Assembly: GCA_049323895.1 (NCBI GenBank)
Contig: JBMOKT010000017.1
Span: 1-64,000, forward strand
Length of the DNA stretch: 64,000 nucleotides
Source: JBMOKT01 sp049323895
Lineage (GTDB): Bacteria; Bacillota; Peptococcia; Peptococcales; BICA1-8
Direction of reading: 5' to 3'
The translations under genes and the position numbers were made by a program. The notes beneath the pieces are model-generated. The model did no database searches and was not told the DNA's origin. It worked only from the letters and a program-made list of their open reading frames with translations. Below are positions 49,931-59,879 of the stretch, piece by piece. Every line of letters begins with the position of its first letter. Within the stretch, counting starts at the first letter, position 1.

Positions 49931-51040
49931 CCCTGAAGTAAGATCTTGAAGAACCTTCATTATTTTCTCCAAAGAATCGGGATTTCCTGCTTTTTTCATG
50001 TTTACAGACATTTCCTTAAGTTTGTTGGAATCATTAATTAGCCCTGCAATGGTATTATATAGATTATCCCTATTCAGGTCTTTTTCTAAAATCATGGCTG
50101 CACCTTTACTTGCAACTAGTGATCGGGCATTAAATTCTTGGTGGTTTTCGGCAGCAAAAGGATAAGGAATTAAAATTCCTGGAAGCCCCAGAGAAGTAAT
50201 TTCTGCAATGAATGTGGCCCCTGCCCTGCCCACACATAAATCAGCAGCATTTAGAGCATATTCCATTTCATATATGTATGGCTTAAGAATAATTTTTCCG
50301 TATTTTTCCAAATTTATACCCATTGTTGTCAATTTTTCTACAATTTGAGTATACCCTTCCTCCCCGGTAGTATGGATCAACTGCAAATTAGGTATGGTTA
50401 AAAGTTGAGGATAAATTTCAACCATGGCATTATTGATGCTTTTTGCTCCCCTGCTGCCCCCGCTGACTAAAAGGGTAAATTTATCTTCCTGGAGACCAAA
50501 ATATTGGCTAGCTTCTTTTTTGCCAATGTTAAAAATTTCCTCCCGAACAGGCAAACCTGTTAATATTGTTTTGTTAGGATTGGGGAAATATTTCTGCGAA
50601 TCGGGAAAAGTTATCATTATTTTATTTACAATACGGGCTAAGGTTTTATTAGTAAGTCCCGGCAGAGCATTTTGTTCGTGAATAACGGCAGGAATTTGCA
50701 AAAGGGATGCAGCTAAAACTACAGGTCCGCACACATATCCCCCGGTTCCCATCACTACCTGGGGACGGAATTTCCTAATGATATTAAAGGCCTGGGTTCC
50801 ACCCTGGACTGCTTTTAAACCAGCCCGAGCAGCCTGCCAGGAAAACTTTCTCTGCCATCCTTCAACTTCAATGGTTGCAAAAGCAATACCTGCCTCAGGT
50901 ACTATTTTTGACTCTAAACCTCTTTTAGTCCCAACATAAAGAACTTCTGCCTGCGGATAATTATTTAAGATATGTTTGGCTACAGCCAGGGCAGGATATA
51001 CATGCCCCCCGGTTCCCCCGCCTGTAAAAAGGATTCTCAT
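49928..51040 (-). CDS. murG: Lipid II synthase (undecaprenyl-PP-MurNAc-pentapeptide GlcNAc transferase)
   Basis: A 370-residue GT28-family enzyme at the inner face of the membrane that adds GlcNAc to lipid I. GGGTGGHVYPALAVA is the N-terminal loop, SGGSRGAKSIN the linker region, and CVGRAGATFIAEI the UDP-GlcNAc site. Its last codons (encoding DLTSG) lie within the first unit of repeat array 1. It follows ftsW by about 90 bp, with a large hairpin in the gap. Confidence 0.97.
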   Translation of the reverse strand: MRILFTGGGTGGHVYPALAVAKHILNNYPQAEVLYVGTKRGLESKIVPEAGIAFATIEVEGWQRKFSWQAARAGLKAVQGGTQAFNIIRKFRPQVVMGTGGYVCGPVVLAASLLQIPAVIHEQNALPGLTNKTLARIVNKIMITFPDSQKYFPNPNKTILTGLPVREEIFNIGKKEASQYFGLQEDKFTLLVSGGSRGAKSINNAMVEIYPQLLTIPNLQLIHTTGEEGYTQIVEKLTTMGINLEKYGKIILKPYIYEMEYALNAADLCVGRAGATFIAEITSLGLPGILIPYPFAAENHQEFNARSLVASKGAAMILEKDLNRDNLYNTIAGLINDSNKLKEMSVNMKKAGNPDSLEKIMKVLQDLTSG

Positions 51041-51066
51041 AAAAAAACCACCATCCCCAAATAGCT

Positions 51067-51123
51067 TTACGCCTTTTTGCTTTATGTTTAACTTTGGATA
51101 AACACAAAAACCAAAAGGCGTAA
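51067..51123. repeat. Hairpin between ftsW and murG
   Basis: An 11-bp stem (TTACGCCTTTT / AAAAGGCGTAA) encloses 35 bases. There is no U-tract, so it is unlikely to be an intrinsic terminator; it could be an mRNA processing or stability element. Confidence 0.5.
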
Positions 51124-51128
51124 CGAGA

Positions 51129-52226
51129 TTATTTATTGCAATACCTGGAAATATTTAGAAGTATTCCCACGCCTACTAAAGAAAGTGTCAATGATGAACC
51201 CCCGTAGCTGACAAAAGGAAGGGTTATACCCGTTACTGGAAGGCTGCCAGTAACTACACCCATATTAATTACCGACTGAACTGCAACGATACTCGTAAGA
51301 CCAACGGCTACCAGTGAGGCAAAGCGGTCAGGAGCATATAAGGCAATCCGATAACCCCTCCAGATAAACAAGAAAAACAGGAGAATTACTAAAAGAATTC
51401 CGATAAAACCTAACTCTTCACCAATAATCGCAAAAATAAAGTCAGTATGCCTTTCTGGCAGATAGAGGAATTTTTGCCGACTGTTCCCTAACCCGATGCC
51501 AAACAGCCAGCCTGAACCAAGTGCATATAAAGACTGTACAGTTTGGTAACCTTCATTGCTAGCCGTTTCAAAAGGTTTGAGGTATCCTACAATCCTTTTT
51601 AAGCGGTAAGGTTCCTGAATAATAAGAGCTACTACCCCCATTATACCCGTTAAGGCCAAACCAAACAGGTGGGTAAACCGTGACCCGGCAGCAAGAAACA
51701 TACAAAAAGCTGTACCGGCAACGGCAATGGTAGTACCTAAGTCAGGCTGCTTTAGTAAAAGGGCAGCTACTATTCCCAAAATCCCTAATAAATATAGAAA
51801 TCCTTTAAAGTTCTTTATTTTTTCGGGTTCTAAACTCATAATTCTGGCAAAGAAAAAAACTATGGCCAGTTTTACTATCTCTGAAGGTGCTAAATTAAGA
51901 GGACCCAGTACAATCCATCTGCTGGAGCCGTTTACATTTTTACCTATCCCGGGAATTAAGACCATCACCAAGAGAATAAGCGTTATAACAAATCCTGTTA
52001 CAATCAGCCTTCTGGTTTTATAATAATCAAAGTTCATAAAGAAAAACATGGCAGCTATGCCTAGACCGGCCCACATCATTTGCCTTTTTAAAAAATGGTA
52101 TGGGTCATCATAAAATAACATGGCATGATAAGAACTGGCACTTAAAACCATAATCACACCAATGCTCAATAAGAGGAAGGTTGTTAAGAATAGAACGATA
52201 TCGGGCTGCTTTCTTTTAAAGCTCAC
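51129..52226 (-). CDS. ftsW: SEDS peptidoglycan polymerase FtsW (SpoVE-type)
   Basis: A 365-residue polytopic membrane protein with ten helices. The SEDS signatures (HTDFIFAIIGEELGFIG; GVVTGSLPVTGITLPFVSYGGSS) are complete. It polymerises septal glycan together with a class B PBP, here the one encoded at 57754-59868. Between murD and murG the gene may serve vegetative division (FtsW), the spore cortex (SpoVE), or both. Confidence 0.95.
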   Translation of the reverse strand: MSFKRKQPDIVLFLTTFLLLSIGVIMVLSASSYHAMLFYDDPYHFLKRQMMWAGLGIAAMFFFMNFDYYKTRRLIVTGFVITLILLVMVLIPGIGKNVNGSSRWIVLGPLNLAPSEIVKLAIVFFFARIMSLEPEKIKNFKGFLYLLGILGIVAALLLKQPDLGTTIAVAGTAFCMFLAAGSRFTHLFGLALTGIMGVVALIIQEPYRLKRIVGYLKPFETASNEGYQTVQSLYALGSGWLFGIGLGNSRQKFLYLPERHTDFIFAIIGEELGFIGILLVILLFFLFIWRGYRIALYAPDRFASLVAVGLTSIVAVQSVINMGVVTGSLPVTGITLPFVSYGGSSLTLSLVGVGILLNISRYCNK

Positions 52227-52230
52227 CCAC

Positions 52231-53589
52231 TCACCCCCTTAACTGGAAAACCAGTTCCTTAAATACATCGCCCCGATGCTCAAAATTATTGAACATATCA
52301 TAACTGGAACAGGCAGGAGATAAGAGAACCAAATCCCCTTTTTGTGCAAAATGGTAAGCAGTCTGAACAGCATCTGCAAAGCTTTCTGCTAAATAAATAT
52401 TTTTAAAGCCCTCATCCGCCATCGCTTTTTTCAATTCTGCCGCAGCTTCCCCAACCAAAATTACCTGTTTTACACTTTCTTTGATTTTAGCCGCTAATTC
52501 CCGAAAATCACTACCCTTGTTTTTACCGCCGGCTATTAAAATTATGGGGTCATTATAAGCTTCCAAAGCTTTAATACTAGCATCGGGATTGGTCCCCTTG
52601 GAATCATTGACAAACTTGACTCCATTTATTTCCGCAACTAATTCCAAACGATGGGGTACTCCGGGAAAATTAATCAAAGAGGTACTGATTTCTTCTGGTT
52701 CAAGCCCTAATAAATAACCGGCTGCCACTGCCGCCATAGCATTTTCCAGATTATGGTTTCCTTTGATGCTCACCTGGTCACGGCTGCAAATAACAACGGG
52801 TCCTTCTCCAATATCAATTACTATCTGATTATCTGCTAAATATACCCCTTCTTCTAACTTATTCCGCCTAGAAAAAAATATCACATGACTTTTAGCTCCG
52901 TGAGCTAATTCTTTAACTAAAGGATCGTCAAAATTAAGAATAAGAAAATCTTCTTCAGTCTGATTCTTAAAAATCCTTGCTTTGACTGCCCGGTAATTAT
53001 CCATAGTACCGTGCCTGTCTAAATGGTCAGGAGTTAAATTAAGGAATACTGCCACCCTGGGTTTGAATTTATCAATGGTTTCCAATTGAAAACTGCTGAC
53101 CTCTGCAACTATCAGGTCCTTAGCAGTAATATCTTCTACATAGTTTATGAGGGGCAATCCAATATTCCCCCCAATTATCACCTTTTTTTGAGCATCTTTA
53201 AAAATCTGTCCTATTAGGGCTGTTGTAGTAGTTTTCCCATTAGTTCCTGTTACAGCAATAAAAGGAGCTGAAGAATATCTGTAAGCCAGTTCAATTTCAC
53301 CAATGACAGGAATGCCTTTTATATTTGCTTCAACCAAGGGTCTAATATTTATTGGAATGCCGGGACTGACAATAATTAAATCGGGTAATAATTGGTTAAT
53401 TTCCGGCTGTACTCCCCACAAGGTTTGAATACCCAAAGATGTAATTTCCTGCTCTACCTGCTTCATAGCCGATGGCTCTTTTATATCAGTTAAGGTGACT
53501 TTGGCACCTTTATTTGCTAAAAATTTACTTGCGGCAATGCCGCTGCGCGCAGCACCCATTATTAATACCTTTTTTCCGGCTGCTTCCAT
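52231..53589 (-). CDS. murD: UDP-N-acetylmuramoylalanine--D-glutamate ligase
   Basis: A 452-residue Mur ligase that adds D-Glu. The N-terminal MGAARSGIAASKFL and the P-loop VTGTNGKTTTTALIG are present, with HRLELV and NDSKGTNPDA in the C-terminal part. It is preceded by a 236-bp gap that contains two repeat elements, and followed by ftsW after four bases. Confidence 0.97.
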   Translation of the reverse strand: MEAAGKKVLIMGAARSGIAASKFLANKGAKVTLTDIKEPSAMKQVEQEITSLGIQTLWGVQPEINQLLPDLIIVSPGIPINIRPLVEANIKGIPVIGEIELAYRYSSAPFIAVTGTNGKTTTTALIGQIFKDAQKKVIIGGNIGLPLINYVEDITAKDLIVAEVSSFQLETIDKFKPRVAVFLNLTPDHLDRHGTMDNYRAVKARIFKNQTEEDFLILNFDDPLVKELAHGAKSHVIFFSRRNKLEEGVYLADNQIVIDIGEGPVVICSRDQVSIKGNHNLENAMAAVAAGYLLGLEPEEISTSLINFPGVPHRLELVAEINGVKFVNDSKGTNPDASIKALEAYNDPIILIAGGKNKGSDFRELAAKIKESVKQVILVGEAAAELKKAMADEGFKNIYLAESFADAVQTAYHFAQKGDLVLLSPACSSYDMFNNFEHRGDVFKELVFQLRG

Positions 53590-53607
53590 GGCTACACACT
53601 CCTTCTT

Positions 53608-53662
53608 AAGTGGCTAGTTGTTAGTGGCTAGTGGCTAGAAAAATAAGTGACTGGTGCACTAG
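53608..53662. repeat. GTGGCTAGT/GTGACTGG intergenic repeat, copy 3
   Basis: TAAGTGGCTAGTTGTTAG, GTGGCTAGTGGCTAG and AAGTGACTGGTGCACTAG. It has the same order and orientation as 19717-19778, and lies next to repeat array 2 upstream of murD. Confidence 0.65.
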
Positions 53663-53684
53663 TTTGATAGTTTGATAGTTGGCA

Positions 53685-53835
53685 TCTGCTTCTGGGTGAA
53701 AATTGTTAGTCCGATTACCTTTAGGAGTAGCTTGCAATGCTTGTGTCAGACGCAATAAATTGACCAAGAAGTATTCAGACTAAAAAGCTAGACCCTTAAG
53801 TACATCAGACCCAACAGCTAAACCCTTAAGTATAA
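53685..53835. repeat. Second tandem-repeat element (array 2), an inverted short copy of array 1
   Basis: It reads CTGCTTCTGGGTGAAAATTG on the left, a centre TGCAATGCTTGTGTCAGAC, then three units each starting TCAGAC and ending AAGTA. The centre is an exact reverse complement of the array 1 centre (49666-49684), and CAACAGCTAAACCCTTAAGT matches array 1's left units inverted. The last unit runs into the mraY stop codon. Confidence 0.75.
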
Positions 53836-54785
53836 TTATAACTCATCAGCCCTGCTACAACTAATAACGCGGCGGCGGTCCAGAAGGTAAGAACTACCCT
53901 TTCTTCCGACCATCCCTTAAGTTCAAAATGGTGATGGAGGGGACTCATCAAGAATATCCTTTGCCCAGTTAGCTTAAAGGAAATTACTTGCATGATTACC
54001 GACAGGGCTTCTAGTACATAAACTCCGCCGATAATGGGCAGAAACAACTCGGTTTTCGTGAAAACAGCCAGGGCTGCTATTGCGCCACCTAATGCCAAAG
54101 AACCAGTATCCCCCATAAAGACTTTGGCAGGATGGATATTAAAAAACAGAAAACCTAAACAGCTCCCTACTAAAGCTGCACTAAAAACTGTAATACTGAA
54201 AAGCTCCTCAGAAAATCCCAATAAAACATAACCTAAGGAAACAAAAAGGGTGATTCCGGCAGCCAACCCATCCAAACCGTCTGTCAGATTAACAGCATTG
54301 GTAGTGCCTATGGCAACAAATACTACGAAAGGAATGTAAAATACACCCAAATCAAAGGTGTTGCCAATAAAAGGAACAAGCAATTGGGTTCCCCTGCCTA
54401 GGTAATTTACCGCAGACCACGCCAAGAGCACCGACAATATCAACTGACCTATCAGCTTATCCCTGGCTTTTAACCCCAGAGACCTTTTTTTAATAATTTT
54501 AATATAATCATCAATAAAACCAATGAGTCCATAACCCAAGGTAAAAATAAGCAGAACATAAGTAATAAGGCTTTCCTGTGCCACGAATACAGTTCCCAAG
54601 GTTAAGCTGAAAAGAAACATAACACCTCCCATGGTGGGAGTGCCTTGCTTTTGCAAATGTCTTTTGGGGCCATCATCCCTTACACTTTGTCCAAACTTGA
54701 GCCGCCTCAGGGCAGGAATTAAGAATGGTCCTAGTACCAGGCACGCGCCTGTGCTTACAAAAAATGCTATTAAAATATCTTTCAC
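53826..54785 (-). CDS. mraY: Phospho-N-acetylmuramoyl-pentapeptide transferase
   Basis: A 319-residue membrane enzyme that makes lipid I from UDP-MurNAc-pentapeptide and undecaprenyl phosphate. The NLTDGLDGLAAG motif and the C-terminal PLHHHFELKGWSE are diagnostic. The start codon is GTG. Its stop codon lies in the end unit of repeat array 2. Confidence 0.97.
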   Translation of the reverse strand: MKDILIAFFVSTGACLVLGPFLIPALRRLKFGQSVRDDGPKRHLQKQGTPTMGGVMFLFSLTLGTVFVAQESLITYVLLIFTLGYGLIGFIDDYIKIIKKRSLGLKARDKLIGQLILSVLLAWSAVNYLGRGTQLLVPFIGNTFDLGVFYIPFVVFVAIGTTNAVNLTDGLDGLAAGITLFVSLGYVLLGFSEELFSITVFSAALVGSCLGFLFFNIHPAKVFMGDTGSLALGGAIAALAVFTKTELFLPIIGGVYVLEALSVIMQVISFKLTGQRIFLMSPLHHHFELKGWSEERVVLTFWTAAALLVVAGLMSYNYT

Positions 54786-54792
54786 CTGGTTA

Positions 54793-56172
54793 TCACCCCA
54801 CTAATCCCTGCACAATATTCTCCATTTTCATACCCCTGCTGCCTTTCACTAGTACAACGTCACCTTTGCTAATATTTTTTTGCAGATATTCCAATGCATC
54901 ATCATTAGTTTGAGCCAGGATAACACTTTCCTGCCTCATTCCGGCATCCATCGCTCCCATACCGATGAGCATTCCTAAATCTCCAACAGCTACAATTATA
55001 TCGATTTTTTCCTTATAAGCCACTGCCCCCATTCTTTTGTGACCCTCTTCCTGGTATCTTCCCAGTTCATACATATCACCTAAAACAGCTATTTTCCTTT
55101 GGCCAGACATCCCGGCAAGGACCTTAAGGGCGGCTTCCATAGAGGTAGGATTTGCATTATATGTATCATTGACAATTTGCGCTCCCCCTTTACCCTTGAC
55201 TATCTGTAAACGCATATCCGTTAATTTTACTTCAGCTAAACCTTGCTTTATTTCTGCCCAGGAAAGGTTAAGGCTTCTGGCAACCCCTATGGCCGCCAAA
55301 GCATTACTGATATTATGTTCTCCCGGGATATTTAAAGTAATAACCTCGGTCTGGTCTAGATAATGCACTCTAAATTGGCTCCCGGCTTCCCCCATAATTT
55401 TAATTTGGGAGGCAAAAATATCGCTGGGTCCGTGCAACGAATACCATTGGACCTCTGCTTTACATTCCTTAAGCCAAGGTTCTATCAACTTTCTATCCTG
55501 CAAGTTTAAAAAGGCAGTACCTTCCTGGGGAAGGTTTTTTAATAGCTCTGCTTTAGCCTGGGCAATTTTTTCCTGGGACCCCAAGAGTTCGGCATGAACC
55601 TCACCAATGTTTGTAATGATTCCATGGGTTGGTTTGGCTAGTTGACACAAGAAATCAATCTGACCCAACCCCCTCATTCCCATTTCCAAGACAACTGCTT
55701 CATGGGATTTATTCAGCCCGCACAGGGTAAGGGGCATTCCCAGTTCATTGTTATAATTTCCTTGGGTATTAAGGGTATTATATCTTTGGGAAAGGAGATG
55801 GGAAACCAAATCTTTGGTTGTTGTTTTTCCGGTGCTGCCGGTAATACCTATAACCGGAATACTTAAATTTTGTCTAACCAATTTTGCTAAATCCTGCAAA
55901 AACCTTAAGGGATCCTCGCAAATAATAAGATTTTTGGATTCAGGATTTGCTACTGCTTTTAAATTATTGATAACGGCACCCACTGCTCCCTGCTGAAGGG
56001 CATTTTCCACAAATTCATGTCCATCAACCCTGTGTCCAGGGAGAGCAAAAAATAAATCTCCGGGCTGGGCTGTTCTGCTGTCTATAATAGCCCTTTGAGG
56101 GTAAATATTTGAGTTGCCCTGGTAACGTGCACCTAAAAGTTTGGCTAGATTTTGCAGATTCAAATCCAACAT
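54793..56172 (-). CDS. murF: UDP-N-acetylmuramoyl-tripeptide--D-alanyl-D-alanine ligase
   Basis: A 459-residue Mur ligase that adds D-Ala-D-Ala. The P-loop is GITGSTGKTTTKDLV, and the N-terminal DSRTAQPGDLFFALPGHRVDGHEFV segment is shared with MurE. It starts two bases after murE and ends seven bases before mraY. Confidence 0.97.
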   Translation of the reverse strand: MLDLNLQNLAKLLGARYQGNSNIYPQRAIIDSRTAQPGDLFFALPGHRVDGHEFVENALQQGAVGAVINNLKAVANPESKNLIICEDPLRFLQDLAKLVRQNLSIPVIGITGSTGKTTTKDLVSHLLSQRYNTLNTQGNYNNELGMPLTLCGLNKSHEAVVLEMGMRGLGQIDFLCQLAKPTHGIITNIGEVHAELLGSQEKIAQAKAELLKNLPQEGTAFLNLQDRKLIEPWLKECKAEVQWYSLHGPSDIFASQIKIMGEAGSQFRVHYLDQTEVITLNIPGEHNISNALAAIGVARSLNLSWAEIKQGLAEVKLTDMRLQIVKGKGGAQIVNDTYNANPTSMEAALKVLAGMSGQRKIAVLGDMYELGRYQEEGHKRMGAVAYKEKIDIIVAVGDLGMLIGMGAMDAGMRQESVILAQTNDDALEYLQKNISKGDVVLVKGSRGMKMENIVQGLVG

Positions 56173-56174
56173 TT

Positions 56175-57656
56175 TTACACCTTCTTTGATAAAACTTTTA
56201 ATATTTCTTCGGCAACTTCCTTATCATCAAAGGGATATTTCTGCCCTTTTATTTCTTGGTATGTTTCATGTCCTTTGCCGGCAATGATTACAATGTCTCC
56301 CCTGTCTGCCATATTGAGAGCCTCTTCAATAGCCTTTTTCCTGTCAATTACTACCTTATACTTCTCCTGAGTGGAAATCTCCTGCAAGCCGGGCAGAATA
56401 TCACCTATTATCCTTTCAGGTTCCTCTGACCTAGGATTATCCGATGTAACAATACAAAAATCACTATATTGGGCTGCAGCTTTGCCCATGATGGGTCTCT
56501 TAGTCCTATCACGGTCACCGCCACAGCCAAAAACAGTTATTATTCTTCCTTGTACAAACTCCTGAGCAGTGGCCAAAATATTTATCAGGCTGTCAGGGGT
56601 ATGGGCATAGTCAACAATCACTGCAAAATCATCAGTACCTTCTACCAGTTGGAAACGACCGGAAACTGCCATTTGCTTTAGGCTCTGGGCAGCAGCCTGC
56701 AGAGGTATGCCAAGGTTAGCTACTACAGCTAGGGCAGCTAAGGAGTTATATACATTAAATTTCCCTGTCAGCTGCAACTGAACCAAACTATCATTTACTG
56801 AATAAGAGACACCAGTGGAAGCTATTTGAATATCTTCTGCTTTAAAATCAACTGTACTATTAATGCCATAGGTTACGGTTTTGACTTTTGTATCTTTGAG
56901 AAGTTTTTGACCCCAGGGGTCGTCACCATTGATCACAGCTAATTTTTCCCTTGCTTTTGGTGACTTACTCCCTAGTAAACGGGTAAATAAAGCTGCCTTC
57001 GCCTGGTAATATTTTTCCATAGTATGGTGATAATCCAGATGGTCCTGGGTTAAATTAGTGAAAACAGCAACATCAAAATCGCTGCCCCGTACCCTATGTA
57101 AATCTAAAGCATGGGAACTTACTTCCATAATAACACTATCTACTTTGTTTTCTACCATTTCCTTAAACAGCTGCTGTAAATCTAATGATTCAGGTGTTGT
57201 TCGCTCAACCGGAATTATCTTATTACCAATTCTATTATGAATAGTTCCTATTAATCCTACCTTATGTCCTTGATCCTCTAAAACTTTTGCAATAAGGTTA
57301 GTAGTGGTGGTTTTGCCATTGGTTCCTGTTACACCAATTAACAAAAACTCCCGAGAAGGATGGTCATTAAAAGCTGCACTCAAATCGGCAAGAACCTCTC
57401 GGCTTGAATTTACTAAAAGCCAGGGGTATCTATCTGAACGATAAGCAGCATCCTCGATTACAACTGCACACGCACCATTTGCAATAGCTTTTTCTATATA
57501 TTTATGACCGTCAGTCTTAAAACCTCTTATTGCAACAAATAAGTCATCCTTAGTAACCTGCCTGGAATCATATTTTATACCTTTAATAGCTAAGCCTTCT
57601 ATCCTGGAAATACTATTTAACTCTATCCCTTCCAGCAGTGATGACAACAAAACCAT
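56175..57656 (-). CDS. murE: UDP-N-acetylmuramoyl-L-alanyl-D-glutamate--2,6-diaminopimelate ligase
   Basis: A 493-residue Mur ligase adding the third residue of the stem peptide. The P-loop is GVTGTNGKTTTTNLIA. The motif SDNPRSEEP is the DNPR type that selects meso-diaminopimelate rather than lysine, so the cell wall is expected to be meso-DAP. It is followed by murF after two bases and preceded by the PBP gene's terminator, so it may have its own promoter. Confidence 0.97.
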   Translation of the reverse strand: MVLLSSLLEGIELNSISRIEGLAIKGIKYDSRQVTKDDLFVAIRGFKTDGHKYIEKAIANGACAVVIEDAAYRSDRYPWLLVNSSREVLADLSAAFNDHPSREFLLIGVTGTNGKTTTTNLIAKVLEDQGHKVGLIGTIHNRIGNKIIPVERTTPESLDLQQLFKEMVENKVDSVIMEVSSHALDLHRVRGSDFDVAVFTNLTQDHLDYHHTMEKYYQAKAALFTRLLGSKSPKAREKLAVINGDDPWGQKLLKDTKVKTVTYGINSTVDFKAEDIQIASTGVSYSVNDSLVQLQLTGKFNVYNSLAALAVVANLGIPLQAAAQSLKQMAVSGRFQLVEGTDDFAVIVDYAHTPDSLINILATAQEFVQGRIITVFGCGGDRDRTKRPIMGKAAAQYSDFCIVTSDNPRSEEPERIIGDILPGLQEISTQEKYKVVIDRKKAIEEALNMADRGDIVIIAGKGHETYQEIKGQKYPFDDKEVAEEILKVLSKKV

Positions 57657-57735
57657 TAGATTTGACCTCCATCCTATATTTTCCTATAAGTAATATTATA
57701 GCCCAACAATACAATGGTTAGAACAATATTAATAC

Positions 57736-57774
57736 AAAAGAGGAAACAGGTCCTTAAGGACCAATTGTTTCCTC
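57736..57774 (-). terminator. Terminator at the end of the PBP2 gene
   Basis: A long hairpin: GAGGAAACA pairs with TGTTTCCTC around an inner GGTCC/GGACC stem, followed by TTTTGT. The PBP stop codon lies inside it. Confidence 0.75.
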
Positions 57775-59868
57775 ATGGGGTTCCTCGTTTGGCGAGGAAA
57801 ATTGCACTTTTACAATGGTACCCTGCTCCACCTCTGTGCCTGGATAAGGTTCCTGCAGGGCAGCCAAACCACTTCCTTGAGGAGCCATGCGCAAACCAAT
57901 ATCATTTAATATTTTACTGGCTTCCTTAATAGTTCTGCCTGTTAAATCCGGTACCACAATTTGTTGGGACTCATTCAACTGGGAATACAATACTACTAAA
58001 CTGCCTTTTTGAACTGGAGTGCCCGCCGGCGGCAACTGGCTGATTATCTTATCGCCGTTCCCTTCAACTTTTACTTCAAGTTTTAGGGCTTTTAGTTCTT
58101 TGACAGCTGCCTCAGTGTTTTTGTCCTTGACATCTGGCACAGTTATTTGCCCACTGGCAGTTTGCGGTTTTTGCTCTAATTCCGGTGGTATCTGCAAATA
58201 CCGTAATGTATCCAGTATAATATTTCTAAATACAGGTCCGGCTACCTGTCCCCCATAATATATACCCTGAGGTGAATCAACAATTACCAATGCAGCAATT
58301 CGGGGATTGTCGGCAGGTGCAAAGCCGGCGAAAGACGCTATATACTCACTGGTAGAATATCCTCCACCGGGAAGTATTTTTTGTGCAGTACCCGTTTTGC
58401 CCGCAACCTTATAACCCTCAATATACGCCTTAGAACCAGTTCCATCACTTACCACTGTCTCTAAAATAGCCCTTAGTTCTTCTGATGTTGTTTTAGAAAT
58501 TACCTGTCTCTGCGGCTCTGGGTCATTTTTTCTAACCAATTTACCTTCATAATCCCTTATTTCCTTTACCAACTGGGGCTTCATCAGCCATCCATCATTG
58601 GCAATAGCAGCGACGGCTCTTGTTAACTGAATAGGTGTAACTGCATTGGCCTGCCCTATTGACATGGTTGCCAAGTCAATATCCTTAGCCCTAGTCTTGG
58701 GTACCAATATCCCATTAGCTTCACCGGGAAGTTCTATGCCGGTCTTTTGACCAAACCCGAATCCCTCCAAATACTTATAAAAACGGTCCTTCCCCTGCCG
58801 TAAGCCTACAGTTACAAAAACAGGGTTGCAAGAATTCTGCACCCCCTCTATAAAAGATTGGCTGCCATGGGGGGTCCGGGACCAGCATTTGATAGTTTCC
58901 TTTCCTACTTTTATATAGCCCGGGTCATAGAACCTATCATTGGGCTTTACAACATTTTCTTCCATAGCTCCCGCAGCGGTTACCGTTTTAAAGGTTGAAC
59001 CCGGTTCATATGCATCAGATATAGCAAAATTCCGCCAGGTGCCTTTGTCATAGTCGGCGTAATTATTAGGATCAAAAACAGGTCTATTCGCCAAGGCCAG
59101 AATCTCTCCTGTTTTTACATCCAGTACGAGGATAGCACCCCTTTTTGCCTGCTTAATCTTCATGACCTGGTCCAATTCACGCTCAATTATGTATTGAATA
59201 GTCTCATCAATAGTTAAATAAATACTGTTTCCATCAATAGGAGGAATATATTGGTGCATAGCATTGGGGATTTCCCGGCCCGCTGCATCGTACTCGATCA
59301 TGATTTTCCCGGAAACGCCCCTCAGTTCCTTATCATATGTAAGTTCAATACCGTTAAGTCCCTGGTTGTCAATGCCTGCAAAGCCCAAGATATGGGCTCC
59401 CAGGGTGCCTTTAGGGTAATAACGCTGGTTTTCCTCTACAAAATTGATGCCCGGCAAATCCAGTTCCTTTAATTCCTTAACTTTTTCATCAGGCACCCTG
59501 CGTTTTATCCATTCAAAAGCTACCTTTTTATTTATCTTTGCCAGTATTTCTTCTTTATCCAGTTCTAAAACCTTGCTTAAAGTTTCGGCAATTTCATCTG
59601 CCCTTTGGGATCGGCGTATTTGGGACGGGACTGCATAAACAGAATCAGCACTTACACTAATTGCTAATGGACTACCATTTCGGTCATAAATAATGCCTCG
59701 CTTTGCCTTTACGTCGATATTTCTTAATCGACTATCAATGGCTTTGGCCTGGAGTTCCTTTCCCATTATTAACTGAATCCAGGCAGCCCTAGCCACTAAA
59801 AGGCCTAACAGCAAGGCTGAAATTAAAAAGATAAAGCTGATTCTTTTTTTCATAGTTAAACTAACCAA
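57754..59868 (-). CDS. Class B penicillin-binding protein (FtsI/SpoVD type) with PASTA domains
   Basis: A transpeptidase of about 704 residues. It has an N-terminal anchor (about residues 5-25), a dimerisation domain, and a transpeptidase domain with the active-site Ser in YEPGSTFKTV, the SCN motif in VQNSCNPVF, and KTGTAQ. Two C-terminal PASTA domains begin at TVPDVKDKNTEAAV and VVPDLTGRTIKEAS. Two PASTA domains fit vegetative FtsI/Pbp2B somewhat better than SpoVD, which usually has one; as the only such gene here it may serve both. I prefer a TTG start at 59866-59868, eight bases after AGGAG. Confidence 0.92.
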   Translation of the reverse strand: MVSLTMKKRISFIFLISALLLGLLVARAAWIQLIMGKELQAKAIDSRLRNIDVKAKRGIIYDRNGSPLAISVSADSVYAVPSQIRRSQRADEIAETLSKVLELDKEEILAKINKKVAFEWIKRRVPDEKVKELKELDLPGINFVEENQRYYPKGTLGAHILGFAGIDNQGLNGIELTYDKELRGVSGKIMIEYDAAGREIPNAMHQYIPPIDGNSIYLTIDETIQYIIERELDQVMKIKQAKRGAILVLDVKTGEILALANRPVFDPNNYADYDKGTWRNFAISDAYEPGSTFKTVTAAGAMEENVVKPNDRFYDPGYIKVGKETIKCWSRTPHGSQSFIEGVQNSCNPVFVTVGLRQGKDRFYKYLEGFGFGQKTGIELPGEANGILVPKTRAKDIDLATMSIGQANAVTPIQLTRAVAAIANDGWLMKPQLVKEIRDYEGKLVRKNDPEPQRQVISKTTSEELRAILETVVSDGTGSKAYIEGYKVAGKTGTAQKILPGGGYSTSEYIASFAGFAPADNPRIAALVIVDSPQGIYYGGQVAGPVFRNIILDTLRYLQIPPELEQKPQTASGQITVPDVKDKNTEAAVKELKALKLEVKVEGNGDKIISQLPPAGTPVQKGSLVVLYSQLNESQQIVVPDLTGRTIKEASKILNDIGLRMAPQGSGLAALQEPYPGTEVEQGTIVKVQFSSPNEEPHEETIGP

Positions 59869-59879
59869 GTTGCCCACTC

